Under the pieces are notes generated by a model, which saw only the letters and a program-made list of their open reading frames with translations, did not search any database and was not told the DNA's origin. The translations under genes and the position numbers were made by a program. Shown here piece by piece: positions 7,512 through 15,468 of a DNA stretch of 27,773 nt; the stretch's first letter is position 1; the number at the start of each line of letters is the position of its first letter. The stretch comes from JBLHGN01 sp047616325 (GTDB lineage: Bacteria > Pseudomonadota > Gammaproteobacteria > Pseudomonadales > Cellvibrionaceae): positions 1 to 27,773 of the forward strand of contig JBLHGN010000013.1 in assembly GCA_047616325.1 (NCBI GenBank), in the 5' to 3' direction.

Positions 7512-7541
7512 ATAATACATGTGCTGCACTGCAACGCACAA
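7512..7541 (-). promoter_or_regulatory. panC: Possible panC-panD promoter
   Basis: TATTAT (7512-7517, five of six -10 bases) lies 18 bp downstream of TTGTGC (7536-7541, a weak -35). It would start transcription about 45 nt before the panC ATG. The 211-nt gap after dnaB has no obvious strong terminator, so read-through from dnaB is also possible. Confidence 0.3.
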
Positions 7542-7673
7542 GCGCTATCGCCTACTTTTTAAGCAAAAACAGAAAACTAATAAGCAAACAAACCGGCTAG
7601 CCGCACGGGGTAAGCCCTACACCACAAAATATTATCTAAAAAGGAAAGAGCAATAAAGATGGCATTTACAGGC

Positions 7674-9071
7674 TTAGTTTTGAAAATATTCAGGGGCTAG
7701 ATTGTCGAATCGCGTAAATTTACCCACAAATGCTGCCCTGCAGGTGCCAATTTCACCGTTGCGCTGCTTGCCGATAATCAACTCGGCGATCCCTTTGTCT
7801 GGGCTCTCCTCGTTGTAGTATTCGTCTCGATAAATAAACAATATCACATCGGCATCCTGCTCAATGGCGCCAGACTCCCTCAAATCAGAGTTCATTGGTC
7901 GCTTATTGGGACGTTGTTCTACCCCTCGATTTAGCTGCGATAGCGCAACTACCGGGCATTCGTATTCCTTTGCAAGGGCTTTCATGGAGCGTGAAATTTC
8001 GGAAATTTCTTGTGTGCGGCCATCACTGTTGCCACCTACATGCATCAACTGCAAGTAGTCGATCATAATCAGTCCTGGGTTGCCATGCTCCCGAACCACT
8101 CGCCGCACACGAGCACGCACTTCGTTTGGAGTTAGTGCAGCGGTATCATCGATAAACAACTTCTTGTCTTTTAACTTTCGCGCAGCCATCTCGAGTTTGG
8201 GCCAGTCTTCCTCGGTCAACTGACCGTTTCTTAAGCGCCCCTGATCGATGCGCCCCATTGAAGATAACATACGCATAACTAAAGAGTCTGACGGCATTTC
8301 CATACTGAATACTAGTGCGGGTTTTTCCTGTGTAAGAATGGCCGCTTCAACAAAATTTAAAGCCAGTGCGGTCTTGCCCATGGAGGGACGAGCGGCCAAT
8401 ATGATCAATTCACCACTCTGCCAGCCCGATGTTTTAGCATCTAGCTCATTGATACCTGTGGAGACTCCGGTGATGTCCGAGTCCGAGCGAAACAGATAAT
8501 CTATCTTTTCTACTGCCTTTTTTAGAAGCGCATTAACGCCAATAAAGCCACCTTCTTTAGGGCGCTCTTCAGATATTTGCAACACGCTGCGCTCTGCCAG
8601 CTGTAACAAATCATCCGAACCTAAACCGGCCGGGTTGTAACTGGCACGGGTGATTTCTGTTGCCGCTGAGATCAACTGCCTCAGCGTCGCCCTCTCCCGT
8701 ACAATTTTGGCGTAAGCAACAACGTTGGCACTACTGGGGACATTGGTCGCTAAATCAGTCAGGTAATCGAGCCCACCCGCAGCAGATAGCGTTTCGTGCT
8801 GACTGAGATCCTCTGAAACGGTAATAACATCAATGGGCTGATCACGCGCCAGCAGAGTCACCATGCTTTTGAATATTTTACTGTGTGCGGCTTTAAAAAA
8901 GTCGGTGTCTGATAGTAGCTCAGCAACCGCATCGAAATTTGCAGCATCTTGCATCAAACCGCCGAGAACTGATTGCTCCGCCTCCAGCGAATGGGGCATT
9001 ACGTCCAAAACATTGCCCAGCGAGGGCGCGTCATCGTATTCGGGGTAATCTTGGGGCTCAAATTCCGACAT
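7674..9071 (-). CDS. dnaB: Replicative DNA helicase DnaB
   Basis: Hexameric 5'-3' helicase that unwinds DNA at the replication fork and recruits primase. It has 465 residues (E. coli 471). The N-terminal collar domain (about 20-150) begins PHSLEAEQSVLGGLM. A linker follows, and then the RecA-like domain has Walker A RPSMGKTA (228-235), Walker B LIMIDYLQLM, SQLNRGVEQRPNKRP, SDLRESGAIEQDADVI and GKQRNGEIG near the end. No intein or insertion interrupts it. The ATG at 9071 has no strong Shine-Dalgarno. It is separated from rplI by a strong terminator, so it is probably transcribed on its own. In Pseudomonas alr follows dnaB; here panC does. Confidence 0.97.
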   Translation of the reverse strand: MSEFEPQDYPEYDDAPSLGNVLDVMPHSLEAEQSVLGGLMQDAANFDAVAELLSDTDFFKAAHSKIFKSMVTLLARDQPIDVITVSEDLSQHETLSAAGGLDYLTDLATNVPSSANVVAYAKIVRERATLRQLISAATEITRASYNPAGLGSDDLLQLAERSVLQISEERPKEGGFIGVNALLKKAVEKIDYLFRSDSDITGVSTGINELDAKTSGWQSGELIILAARPSMGKTALALNFVEAAILTQEKPALVFSMEMPSDSLVMRMLSSMGRIDQGRLRNGQLTEEDWPKLEMAARKLKDKKLFIDDTAALTPNEVRARVRRVVREHGNPGLIMIDYLQLMHVGGNSDGRTQEISEISRSMKALAKEYECPVVALSQLNRGVEQRPNKRPMNSDLRESGAIEQDADVILFIYRDEYYNEESPDKGIAELIIGKQRNGEIGTCRAAFVGKFTRFDNLAPEYFQN

Positions 9072-9109
9072 GTTACGTATTCAATATCTGCTTATGGATG
9101 AGAGGGTGC

Positions 9110-9115
9110 ATTGTA
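9110..9115 (-). promoter_or_regulatory. dnaB: Probable -10 element for dnaB
   Basis: TACAAT (five of six consensus bases) lies between the rplI terminator and the dnaB start, about 39 nt before the ATG. The -35 region at 17-18 bp spacing is weak (TCGCAC). Its placement after a strong terminator makes a promoter here necessary, but the exact hexamer is uncertain. Confidence 0.4.
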
Positions 9116-9151
9116 GCCCGTCGACGATAAAGGTGCGAGCAGCGAAATTCC

Positions 9152-9195
9152 AAAAAAAAAGGTGCTCGTGCGAGCTTTCGCTCTGCACCAGCACC
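9152..9195 (-). terminator. Rho-independent terminator after rplI
   Basis: On the minus strand the outer stem GGTGCT/AGCACC continues through GTGC/GCAC (one G-G mismatch) and GAGC/GCTC with a GAAA tetraloop (9161-9195), then a run of nine T residues (9152-9160). A GNRA loop and long U-tract make this a strong intrinsic terminator. It closes the ribosomal protein operon about 106 nt beyond the rplI stop, ahead of dnaB. Confidence 0.9.
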
Positions 9196-9301
9196 TTTTA
9201 TCGTGCACCAATTCGCGTGTGGAAGTTGCTAAATCGCAGCGACCAAGCTCTTGGAGTACATACTGAAGAGTCTAAAGTCTAACCAATAGCAGAATATAAT
9301 A

Positions 9302-9748
9302 TTATTCGGCTTCAACAACCAATTGCACAATCTGCGTAACATCAACGTGCAACTGCACATCCACTTCGTATTTGCCCACTTCACGCAATGTGCCCTGAGG
9401 AAGCTTAACTTCCGCTTTAGCAACAGCAACACCCGCCGAGGTAATGGCTTCCGCAATATCGCGCGTTCCAATAGAACCGAATAATTTACCTTCGTCACCT
9501 GCTTTAGCGGTGATGGTAACAACCAACGCTTGCAGTTGGCCCGCTCGGATAACAGCGGACTCTCTTTTGTCTGCTGCGGCCAGTTCCAGCTCAGAACGAC
9601 GCACTTCAAAGTCTTCAAGATTTTTGGAGGTTGCTGTAATGGCCTTACCCTGTGGAACAAGATAGTTGCGACCAAACCCTGATTTAACGTTAACTTTATC
9701 GCCGACGCTACCTAACTTACCTACTTTTTCGAGCAGAATAACTTCCAT
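9302..9748 (-). CDS. rplI: 50S ribosomal protein bL9
   Basis: Large-subunit protein that bridges from the L1 stalk base and limits frame slippage. The 148-residue product has the full two-domain L9 layout. The N-terminal RNA-binding domain reads MEVILLEKVGKLGSVGDKV and includes GFGRNYLVPQGKA. A long connecting helix (about 40-75) leads to the C-terminal domain with KAGDEGKLFGSIGTRDIAEA. The ATG at 9748 fits the family start and has AGGA about 9 nt upstream; the frame is open to 9784 but those 12 residues are not family-like. It begins 32 nt after the membrane protein stop and is the last gene of the rpsF operon. Confidence 0.97.
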   Translation of the reverse strand: MEVILLEKVGKLGSVGDKVNVKSGFGRNYLVPQGKAITATSKNLEDFEVRRSELELAAADKRESAVIRAGQLQALVVTITAKAGDEGKLFGSIGTRDIAEAITSAGVAVAKAEVKLPQGTLREVGKYEVDVQLHVDVTQIVQLVVEAE

Positions 9749-9780
9749 CTCGCATTCCTCTATGTGTTCGCAGTAAAGAG

Positions 9781-10647
9781 TCACTGCTTAATAAATTTTT
9801 GTCTGTAATCGAGCCAAACATCGCTAAAGGCTGCAACAATTAACACCACAGCCAATGGGCTGAAAATAATTAGTGCAACATACATCAAAACTAGCGGGGT
9901 CACGCCCCACTTCAGCCTTACCACTACAAAGTGAACCAGACCCAAGCCTGCCAACGCCAACGGAAAACCAAGTAGATGGGCCCACAGACGATAATCATTA
10001 CCCTTAAACGTACAAAATAAAAAGGCCAATAAACTAACTACGGCCAAAGGTACATTTAAACGAAGATCGTGAAACTCTCGCTGGAAACCACCGGGGTTAT
10101 AAGCCAAAGCTTGAAACCACCTCGCAAGCAATACACCAGCTATGGACGTTATCCCTATCCAAAACGCGATTAAACTGGACGTCTCGATAGATGTAAAACC
10201 GCCAAATCCCTGAGCAGAGCCAGCACCACCTTCAACACCCGACGAGGCCATATCTTTGATTATCGTACGGTAAACCCCCGTTAGCTCTTCACTAAGGTCG
10301 GCCACGAAAAAATTAATCACTAGCACCGAAAATATACTTAACACCACCGCTAGGAATAAGGTATGCGACCAAGACACCGTTGCTCTCAAAACCAACGCTA
10401 AAGCGTAAGTAACAAAAAGAACAGCACTTGTGGCGTATACCAATACAAAGCCGACATCGCCTATCCACAAACCCGCGAGGAGAGGTAACAAGGCCCAAAG
10501 ACTAAGCAGCAAACCTTCCTGCCAGCCTTTGCGAAGAGTAACCATGCCAAGAGCAGCTTGCGACAAAAGAGGCACCCAGCTACCAATCAAAGCAATAATT
10601 ACTGCCTGAAAACGACCGCGCATGATAAAAAGAGCTAGCGCGCGCAT
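9781..10647 (-). CDS. Polytopic membrane protein of unknown function within the ribosomal protein operon
   Basis: A 288-residue integral membrane protein with about seven or eight hydrophobic segments. They fall near residues 13-35, 45-62, 66-88, 93-115, 155-178, 196-212, 222-245 and 252-276. It starts MRALALFIMRGRFQAVIIAL and ends DVWLDYRQKFIKQ; the loop at about 120-150 is Gly-rich. The layout resembles DUF2232-like proteins, which are encoded between rpsR and rplI in Pseudomonas and relatives, but I see no catalytic or binding motif and assign no function. The ATG at 10647 has a strong GAGGAA site 3-4 nt upstream. The gene is 107 nt after rpsR and 32 nt before rplI, so it is very likely co-transcribed with them. 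Confidence 0.85.
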   Translation of the reverse strand: MRALALFIMRGRFQAVIIALIGSWVPLLSQAALGMVTLRKGWQEGLLLSLWALLPLLAGLWIGDVGFVLVYATSAVLFVTYALALVLRATVSWSHTLFLAVVLSIFSVLVINFFVADLSEELTGVYRTIIKDMASSGVEGGAGSAQGFGGFTSIETSSLIAFWIGITSIAGVLLARWFQALAYNPGGFQREFHDLRLNVPLAVVSLLAFLFCTFKGNDYRLWAHLLGFPLALAGLGLVHFVVVRLKWGVTPLVLMYVALIIFSPLAVVLIVAAFSDVWLDYRQKFIKQ

Positions 10648-10754
10648 TTTTTCCTCCGGCTGCTACGGCTTGTTATCTTTCAACAGCCTTTAAAATAATA
10701 TGAAATATCGATTACTTAAATTTTCTTCAACTAAAAACCAAAATACATCAAGTA

Positions 10755-10982
10755 TTACTCCTGGCTATCAGTGTAAGGCAATAAGGCAACGAAGCGCGCA
10801 CGCTTTATTGCAGTCGACAACTGACGCTGATATTTCGCTTTAGTGCCTGTAATACGGCTTGGTACTATCTTGCCGGTTTCAGACACATAGGCTTTAAGTG
10901 TTTCAAGATCTTTGTAGTCAATTTGTTTTACGCCTTCAGCGGTAAAACGACAAAACTTACGACGACGAAAAAAGCGTGCCAT
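10755..10982 (-). CDS. rpsR: 30S ribosomal protein bS18
   Basis: Small-subunit protein of 75 residues that pairs with S6 on the 16S rRNA platform. It has the typical basic N-terminus MARFFRRRKFCRFTAEG, then IDYKDLETLKAYVSETGKI, PSRITGTKAKYQRQL and AIKRARFVALLPY. The ATG at 10982 lies 2 nt after the rpsF stop, and its ribosome site is inside the last rpsF codons (GAGGAA), so translation is probably coupled to rpsF. priB, which lies between rpsF and rpsR in E. coli, is missing. Confidence 0.98.
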   Translation of the reverse strand: MARFFRRRKFCRFTAEGVKQIDYKDLETLKAYVSETGKIVPSRITGTKAKYQRQLSTAIKRARFVALLPYTDSQE

Positions 10983-10984
10983 AA

Positions 10985-11428
10985 TTATTCCTCCTCAATC
11001 CCATCTTTTGATGCATCTACTGCTGCACCTTCGTTTTCAGTAGCTGGTTCGACTTCCAGCACTTCTGCAGGGCGACGATCAGTACGAGTTTTCCGTTCAC
11101 GGTTTTCTTTTTCCGCTTTCATGATGGGTGATTCTTCGGTGACAACTTCATCCATACGAATAACCAAGTTACGCAATACGGCATCGTTATAACGGAAGTT
11201 AGTCGTCAACTCTTCGAGAGCATCTTCGGTACACTCGACATTCATTAACACGTAGTGTGCTTTATGAATTTTATTTATTGAATACGCCAACTGGCGACGG
11301 CCCCAATCTTCCAAGCGGTGAACTTTACCGCCGGTAGTTGTGACACTGGAAGAATAGCGCTCGATCATACCGGGCACTTGCTCGCTTTGGTCCGGGTGGA
11401 CCAGAAAGATTATTTCGTAATGACGCAT
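10985..11428 (-). CDS. rpsF: 30S ribosomal protein bS6
   Basis: First gene of the ribosomal protein operon. The 147-residue product begins MRHYEIIFLVHPDQSEQV and has the S6 fold segments GKVHRLEDWGRRQLAYSINK, HYVLMNVEC and RYNDAVLRNLVIRMD. The acidic tail from about 115 onward ends DGIEEE. In E. coli RimK adds glutamates to the S6 tail, and the EEE end is compatible with that, though no rimK is in view. AGGAG lies 5 nt before the ATG. Preceded by a clear promoter and a structured leader. Confidence 0.97.
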   Translation of the reverse strand: MRHYEIIFLVHPDQSEQVPGMIERYSSSVTTTGGKVHRLEDWGRRQLAYSINKIHKAHYVLMNVECTEDALEELTTNFRYNDAVLRNLVIRMDEVVTEESPIMKAEKENRERKTRTDRRPAEVLEVEPATENEGAAVDASKDGIEEE

Positions 11429-11519
11429 CTTTGCTCCTTACGGGTTTAGTCTCTTAGCCACCACAGCAAAACACTGCGTTAGCGGTTGAAACAAGGAGGT
11501 CGCCAATCTTTTTAGATTG
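11429..11519 (-). promoter_or_regulatory. rpsF mRNA leader, likely S6:S18 autoregulatory site
   Basis: The untranslated leader of rpsF contains a hairpin CAATCT/AGATTG with a 4-nt loop (11504-11519). A second fold is centred on CAG...CTG, flanked by an AACCGC segment and GGTGG. Leaders of rpsF in many bacteria carry a conserved motif bound by the S6:S18 dimer that imitates its 16S rRNA site, with a bulged CCG. The CCG here is consistent with that, but I could not match the consensus rigorously. Confidence 0.4.
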
Positions 11520-11537
11520 ACGGGTTTGGGGCGGCGT

Positions 11538-11566
11538 ATTTTATGGGGGATATCACTTCATTGCAA
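11538..11566 (-). promoter_or_regulatory. sigma70 promoter for the rpsF-rpsR-rplI operon
   Basis: TTGCAA (-35, 11561-11566) and TAAAAT (-10, 11538-11543, five of six consensus bases) are separated by exactly 17 bp. The bases just after the -10 (ACGCCGCCCC) form a GC-rich discriminator, typical of ribosomal promoters repressed by ppGpp and DksA. The predicted leader is about 100 nt. Confidence 0.75.
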
Positions 11567-11646
11567 CCACTGAGAGAAAATAAAGATATTTAACGCTTGC
11601 GACCCAAAAATCCAGGCCAATTCGAGCCATATTTTGAGCAGCAAAG

Positions 11647-12390
11647 CTATGCCGGCTGACGCTGACGCACCACTTCGAACAACACAACTCCCGCTGCGAC
11701 GGATACATTGAGGCTAGAAACACTGCCAGCCATTGGGATTTTGACCAATTCATCGCAGGTATCTCGCGTTAGCCTGCGCATACCACTGCCTTCTGAACCC
11801 ATTACGATAACTCGCGGTCCAGTTAACCGTGTGTCGTATATTGAATGTTCGGCTTCGCCAGCAGCCCCTGCGACCCAAAGCCCAAGCTCCTGCATTTTTT
11901 TTAGGCAACGAGCCAAATTGGTTACTGGAAACAAAGGCACTGTGTCGGCTGCACCTGAGGCCACCTTCCTCGCAATCTCGGTCATGCTTGCAGAATTATC
12001 CTTGGGTATTACCACGGCATCGACGCCAGCAGCATCGGCCGTTCGAATACAGGCACCCAAATTATGGGGGTCGGTCACCCCATCGAGAACCAACACAAGC
12101 GGGTCGCGATCCAATCTGGCAATAAGTTCATACAACTGCTTCTCGTCGAGAGCATGGCCGGGCTCTATCAGCGCCAAAGCGCCCTGATGATTGCCGTCAC
12201 ACATCCGATCGATTCGCTTCTTGTCTATTATCTGCACGCTAATATCTGCCGCTTCAGCTGCACCGACAATTTTTTGAATACGAAGATCTTGCCTGCCGCG
12301 CAACAGATAAATATTCACTACCCGCTGAGGCGCCGCTTTTAAAATAGCCTGCACAGCATGAATGCCAAACACCAACTCTTGATTTGCCAT
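11647..12390 (-). CDS. rlmB: 23S rRNA (guanosine-2'-O-)-methyltransferase RlmB
   Basis: SpoU-family (SPOUT) methyltransferase that modifies G2251 in the peptidyl-transferase P loop of 23S rRNA. It has 247 residues. The N-terminal substrate-binding domain starts MANQELVFGIHAVQAILKA. The knotted C-terminal domain has the three SpoU motifs: DPHNLGACIRTADAAG, RVIVMGSEGSGM and IPMAGSVSSLNVSVAAGVVL. I chose the ATG at 12390 by family alignment (AGAGAT just upstream); 14 further upstream residues in frame to 12432 are not conserved. It follows rnr, as in E. coli, although a gap of over 370 nt separates it from the annotated rnr stop. Confidence 0.95.
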   Translation of the reverse strand: MANQELVFGIHAVQAILKAAPQRVVNIYLLRGRQDLRIQKIVGAAEAADISVQIIDKKRIDRMCDGNHQGALALIEPGHALDEKQLYELIARLDRDPLVLVLDGVTDPHNLGACIRTADAAGVDAVVIPKDNSASMTEIARKVASGAADTVPLFPVTNLARCLKKMQELGLWVAGAAGEAEHSIYDTRLTGPRVIVMGSEGSGMRRLTRDTCDELVKIPMAGSVSSLNVSVAAGVVLFEVVRQRQPA

Positions 12391-12582
12391 AATATCTCTT
12401 AAAAGCCGCCTAATAAACCTCCCAAAATTCACCCTTGGACACAGCGCTAAAGGAAAGTGTAATTTTTACTCGCACTTTTGCGACGTAATTCTTACCCGCC
12501 TGCAGATGGATGCTTACCATTGCGGGCATGTTGAGCTACCACACATCAAAACGGCTAAAAACAAATGAAAAACCACCACCGT

Positions 12583-12810
12583 TTAGTCCGTATTTTTTTT
12601 ACCTTTCTTAGCTTTATCTTTTCCAGCTATATTTTTAGCAATCAACTTCTTCTTATTAGATTTTTTCGGTTTTAATGCTGGCGATGCTGATTCAGAACAT
12701 TTAGCCGCCTTGCCTTCCCCTTTTTTATTTTTGCTCTTAATTTTAGCTGCAGACGTATTAGCAACTACTTTCTTTTTAGACGGTTCATTAATTTTACCCA
12801 AGGATTTATT
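12583..12810 (-). pseudogene. rnr: Lysine-rich C-terminal extension of RNase R in the -1 frame
   Basis: A 75-codon open frame overlaps the end of rnr, offset by one base. It starts at the run of seven A residues (12809-12815) and ends at the stop at 12583. If the ribosome slips back one base there, or the transcript gains one A, RNase R would continue with NKSLGKINEPSKKKVV and so on; 25 of 75 residues are lysine, with Ala and Ser as filler. RNase R proteins normally end in just such a basic tail after the S1 domain. The in-frame ATG at 12801 has no ribosome site, so I do not regard it as a separate gene. It may be a translated tail, or a remnant left by a one-base deletion or sequencing error. 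Confidence 0.55.
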
Positions 12811-15209
12811 TTTTTCTCGTTGATTAACAATTTATTTTTATCAGAACTCTCTACTGCTTCAGACTTTACTGGTGGCAATGCAGGCTTTCGTTTTCTAACC
12901 GAGCGCCTAGGCGCCTTCTCAGGTGTAGCATTTTTTTTTCGTTGCGCTTTAGCATTGGTAGCTTTTTTGCGAGTGCCATTTACTTTTATGAGCTCCAAAT
13001 CGACTTTTCGCTCATCCAAATTAACACGCATTACCTTGACACGCACCTCATCACCCAGGCGAAAAACCTTGCTAGTTTTCTCTCCCACAAGCCTGTGTTG
13101 CGCAGGCTGATGATGGTAGTAATCCTGCGGCAATGCAGTTATGTGGACGAGACCGTCTACATAAAAGTCTTTTAACTCAACAAACAGACCGAAGCCAGTG
13201 ACAGCGCTAACAATACCATCGAAATCCTCGCCTACATGATCCTCCAGATACTCGCACTTGAGCCAGCTCAGCACATCTCGCGTGGCCTCATCCGCCCGAC
13301 GCTCGGTGATGGAAGACTGCTCACCCAAATGCAACATGTCGACACCGCTGTAGGGGTAACTAGCCTCAAAGGGAACGATAGGACGATCCGGGTGGCGCTT
13401 AACGCGTTTACTGCTGACCGGAGAGCGAATTACTGCACGAATGGCTCTATGCACCAGCAAGTCGGGATAACGGCGTATAGGCGAGGTAAAATGCGCATAG
13501 GCGGTATAAGCCAAACCAAAGTGACCTAAGTTTTCAGGCTGATATGCGGCCTGATTCATACTGCGCAGCATTACCGTTTGAATAAGGTGCGCATCCGGCC
13601 GCTCAGCCACCTGACTAAGCACGTCACGATAGTCTTGAGGCGTAACATCGCCATCGCGCTTCATCGACAAGCCCAGCTCCGCAAGAAATTCATGCAACAT
13701 GTCGAGCTTTTCGGCCGATGGACTGTCGTGCACGCGGTAGAGCGCTGGAATTTTGTGCGCCTCCAGAAATTTAGCCGCACTTACATTGGCCGCCAACATG
13801 CACTCCTCAATAAGTTTATGCGCTTCATTTCTTATGGTCGGCACTATCTGTTTTATCTTGCGCTGTTCATCAAAGATAATCCGCGTTTCTTTTGACTCAA
13901 AATCTATCGCTCCGCGCGCCTCGCGGGCGACTCTCAACCCCCGGTACAAAGAGTACAACTGATCAATGTGAGGCGCCACATCTTGAAACTGCTTGCGGGC
14001 AGCATTGCGGGCTTTTTCAGTGCCCTCTATCATTTGCCCCACCTGAGAATAAGTCAAACGCGCGACAGAATGCATTATCGCTTCGTAAAAGGTAAAACCG
14101 CTGATCGTGCCGCCGTCGCTTACTGTCATTTCACACACCATACACAAACGGTCGACATGGGGATTCAAAGAACACAAACCGTTGGACAATACATGCGGCA
14201 ACATCGGAACCACATGATCGGGAAAATATACTGAATTTCCACGCACCACAGCCTCTCTGTCCAATGCGCCATTTATTTCAACATAATGAGAAACGTCAGC
14301 GATAGCCACGTACAAGCGCCAGCCGCCGGAACGCTTCGACTCACAATACACTGCGTCATCAAAATCTCGTGCATCTTCTCCGTCAATGGTAACAAAGGGT
14401 AGCTTTCTCAGATCAATCCGTTGCTGCTTATCTTGCTCTTTAACTTCAGCAGTATATTGCTCTACCTGCTGCTGCACATCGGTAGGCCACGTATGGGGAA
14501 TTCCATAGGAGCGAATGGCAACATCAATCTCCATACCGGGAGCCATATGATTCCCAAGAACCTCAATGATTTTACCAACTGGATTCTGATGACGGCTGGG
14601 CTGCTGAATTATTTCAACCACCACAAACTGGCCATTCACAGCTAAATTAGTCTGCTCTGGCGGAATGACAATATCACGGGTTAATCGAGCGTTATCAGGG
14701 CTAACAAAGTGGTTGCCTCGCTCGTTAAGATAGCGACCCACCAGTTGATGCGTATTATGCGCTATCACTTCCACTACTGAGCCTTCGCGACGACCTTTAA
14801 AATCTTCTTTGTCTGCTCTTACCAAGACTTCATCACCGTCAAAAACTTTATGCATTTCGCGGCTACTCAGGTAGATATCTGCACTACCATCCGAGGGAAT
14901 CACAAACCCAAAGCCGTCCCGATGGCCTTGTATGCACCCCCGCACCAGATCCATTTTTCCAATTAAACCAAAGGCCCCCTTGCGATTAGTAATGAGCTGC
15001 CCATCTCGCACCATGGCGATAAGGCGTCGCCGCAGTGCTTCGATATTCTCGCCTGTCGTCAAACTCAACGAATTGCAGAGTTGCTCGTGGGTCATTGGAC
15101 CCTTGGATTTATCCAGAACATTGGAGATTAACTCACGACTGGGTATTGGGTTTTCGTAATTAGCCGCTTCGCGTTTAGCCTGCGGATCCTTGGGTGTTTG
15201 TTTTTTCAA
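12765..15209 (-). CDS. rnr: Ribonuclease R
   Basis: Processive 3'-5' exoribonuclease (RNB family) that degrades structured RNA and takes part in trans-translation and rRNA quality control. It reads to 814 residues in the annotated frame. Domains: an N-terminal winged-helix region with KREAANYENPIPSREL; cold-shock domains (about 85-230); the RNB domain with the metal-binding aspartates in IDGEDARDFDDAVY (275-288; Asp276, 282, 284, 285); and an S1 domain (about 655-737). After S1 comes a basic tail that is cut short: residues 801-814 (INPWVKLMNRLKRK) come from the frame after an A7 run, while the -1 frame holds a much longer Lys-rich tail. The start is TTG at 15209, with CTGGA about 10 nt upstream, and matches homologue starts. 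Confidence 0.95.
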   Translation of the reverse strand: MKKQTPKDPQAKREAANYENPIPSRELISNVLDKSKGPMTHEQLCNSLSLTTGENIEALRRRLIAMVRDGQLITNRKGAFGLIGKMDLVRGCIQGHRDGFGFVIPSDGSADIYLSSREMHKVFDGDEVLVRADKEDFKGRREGSVVEVIAHNTHQLVGRYLNERGNHFVSPDNARLTRDIVIPPEQTNLAVNGQFVVVEIIQQPSRHQNPVGKIIEVLGNHMAPGMEIDVAIRSYGIPHTWPTDVQQQVEQYTAEVKEQDKQQRIDLRKLPFVTIDGEDARDFDDAVYCESKRSGGWRLYVAIADVSHYVEINGALDREAVVRGNSVYFPDHVVPMLPHVLSNGLCSLNPHVDRLCMVCEMTVSDGGTISGFTFYEAIMHSVARLTYSQVGQMIEGTEKARNAARKQFQDVAPHIDQLYSLYRGLRVAREARGAIDFESKETRIIFDEQRKIKQIVPTIRNEAHKLIEECMLAANVSAAKFLEAHKIPALYRVHDSPSAEKLDMLHEFLAELGLSMKRDGDVTPQDYRDVLSQVAERPDAHLIQTVMLRSMNQAAYQPENLGHFGLAYTAYAHFTSPIRRYPDLLVHRAIRAVIRSPVSSKRVKRHPDRPIVPFEASYPYSGVDMLHLGEQSSITERRADEATRDVLSWLKCEYLEDHVGEDFDGIVSAVTGFGLFVELKDFYVDGLVHITALPQDYYHHQPAQHRLVGEKTSKVFRLGDEVRVKVMRVNLDERKVDLELIKVNGTRKKATNAKAQRKKNATPEKAPRRSVRKRKPALPPVKSEAVESSDKNKLLINEKKINPWVKLMNRLKRK

Positions 15210-15468
15210 TTTATTATTCCAGTTTTATTATGTCCATTACCTTAGCCGTATTTTGCTATGCTGCAGGACCGAAGACGAGGTTAAAAACAATTCTTAGCGA
15301 AGCAACTTTAATAATAGACGTGAGCCGGCATCACAAACAAAGAAAAAGTCGCACTTAATCGCCCAAGAAATATACACTTAAACACATCCCGTGGGTTTAA
15401 TAGGGCGAGGCCAGAAAAAGATTGATCAATAGAATAGGTTCAACTTTCGAACGAAGTAATTCTCGCCA

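Noticed and set aside
11829..12187. Long plus-strand open frames opposite rlmB, and similar ones opposite rnr and mutL
   Set aside because: They are antisense shadows of genes with clear family motifs; no ribosome sites or homology.
12433..12582. Terminator between rnr and rlmB
   Set aside because: An AAACGG/CCGTTT pair exists but the loop is over 20 nt and no U-tract follows; not convincing.
12583..12801. Independent small basic protein of 72 residues on the minus strand
   Set aside because: No ribosome site before its ATG; its composition and continuity with the rnr A7 run make an RNase R tail in another frame far more likely.
15420..15465. tRNA-like GGTTCAA segment upstream of rnr
   Set aside because: No acceptor, D or anticodon arms can be built around it on either strand.
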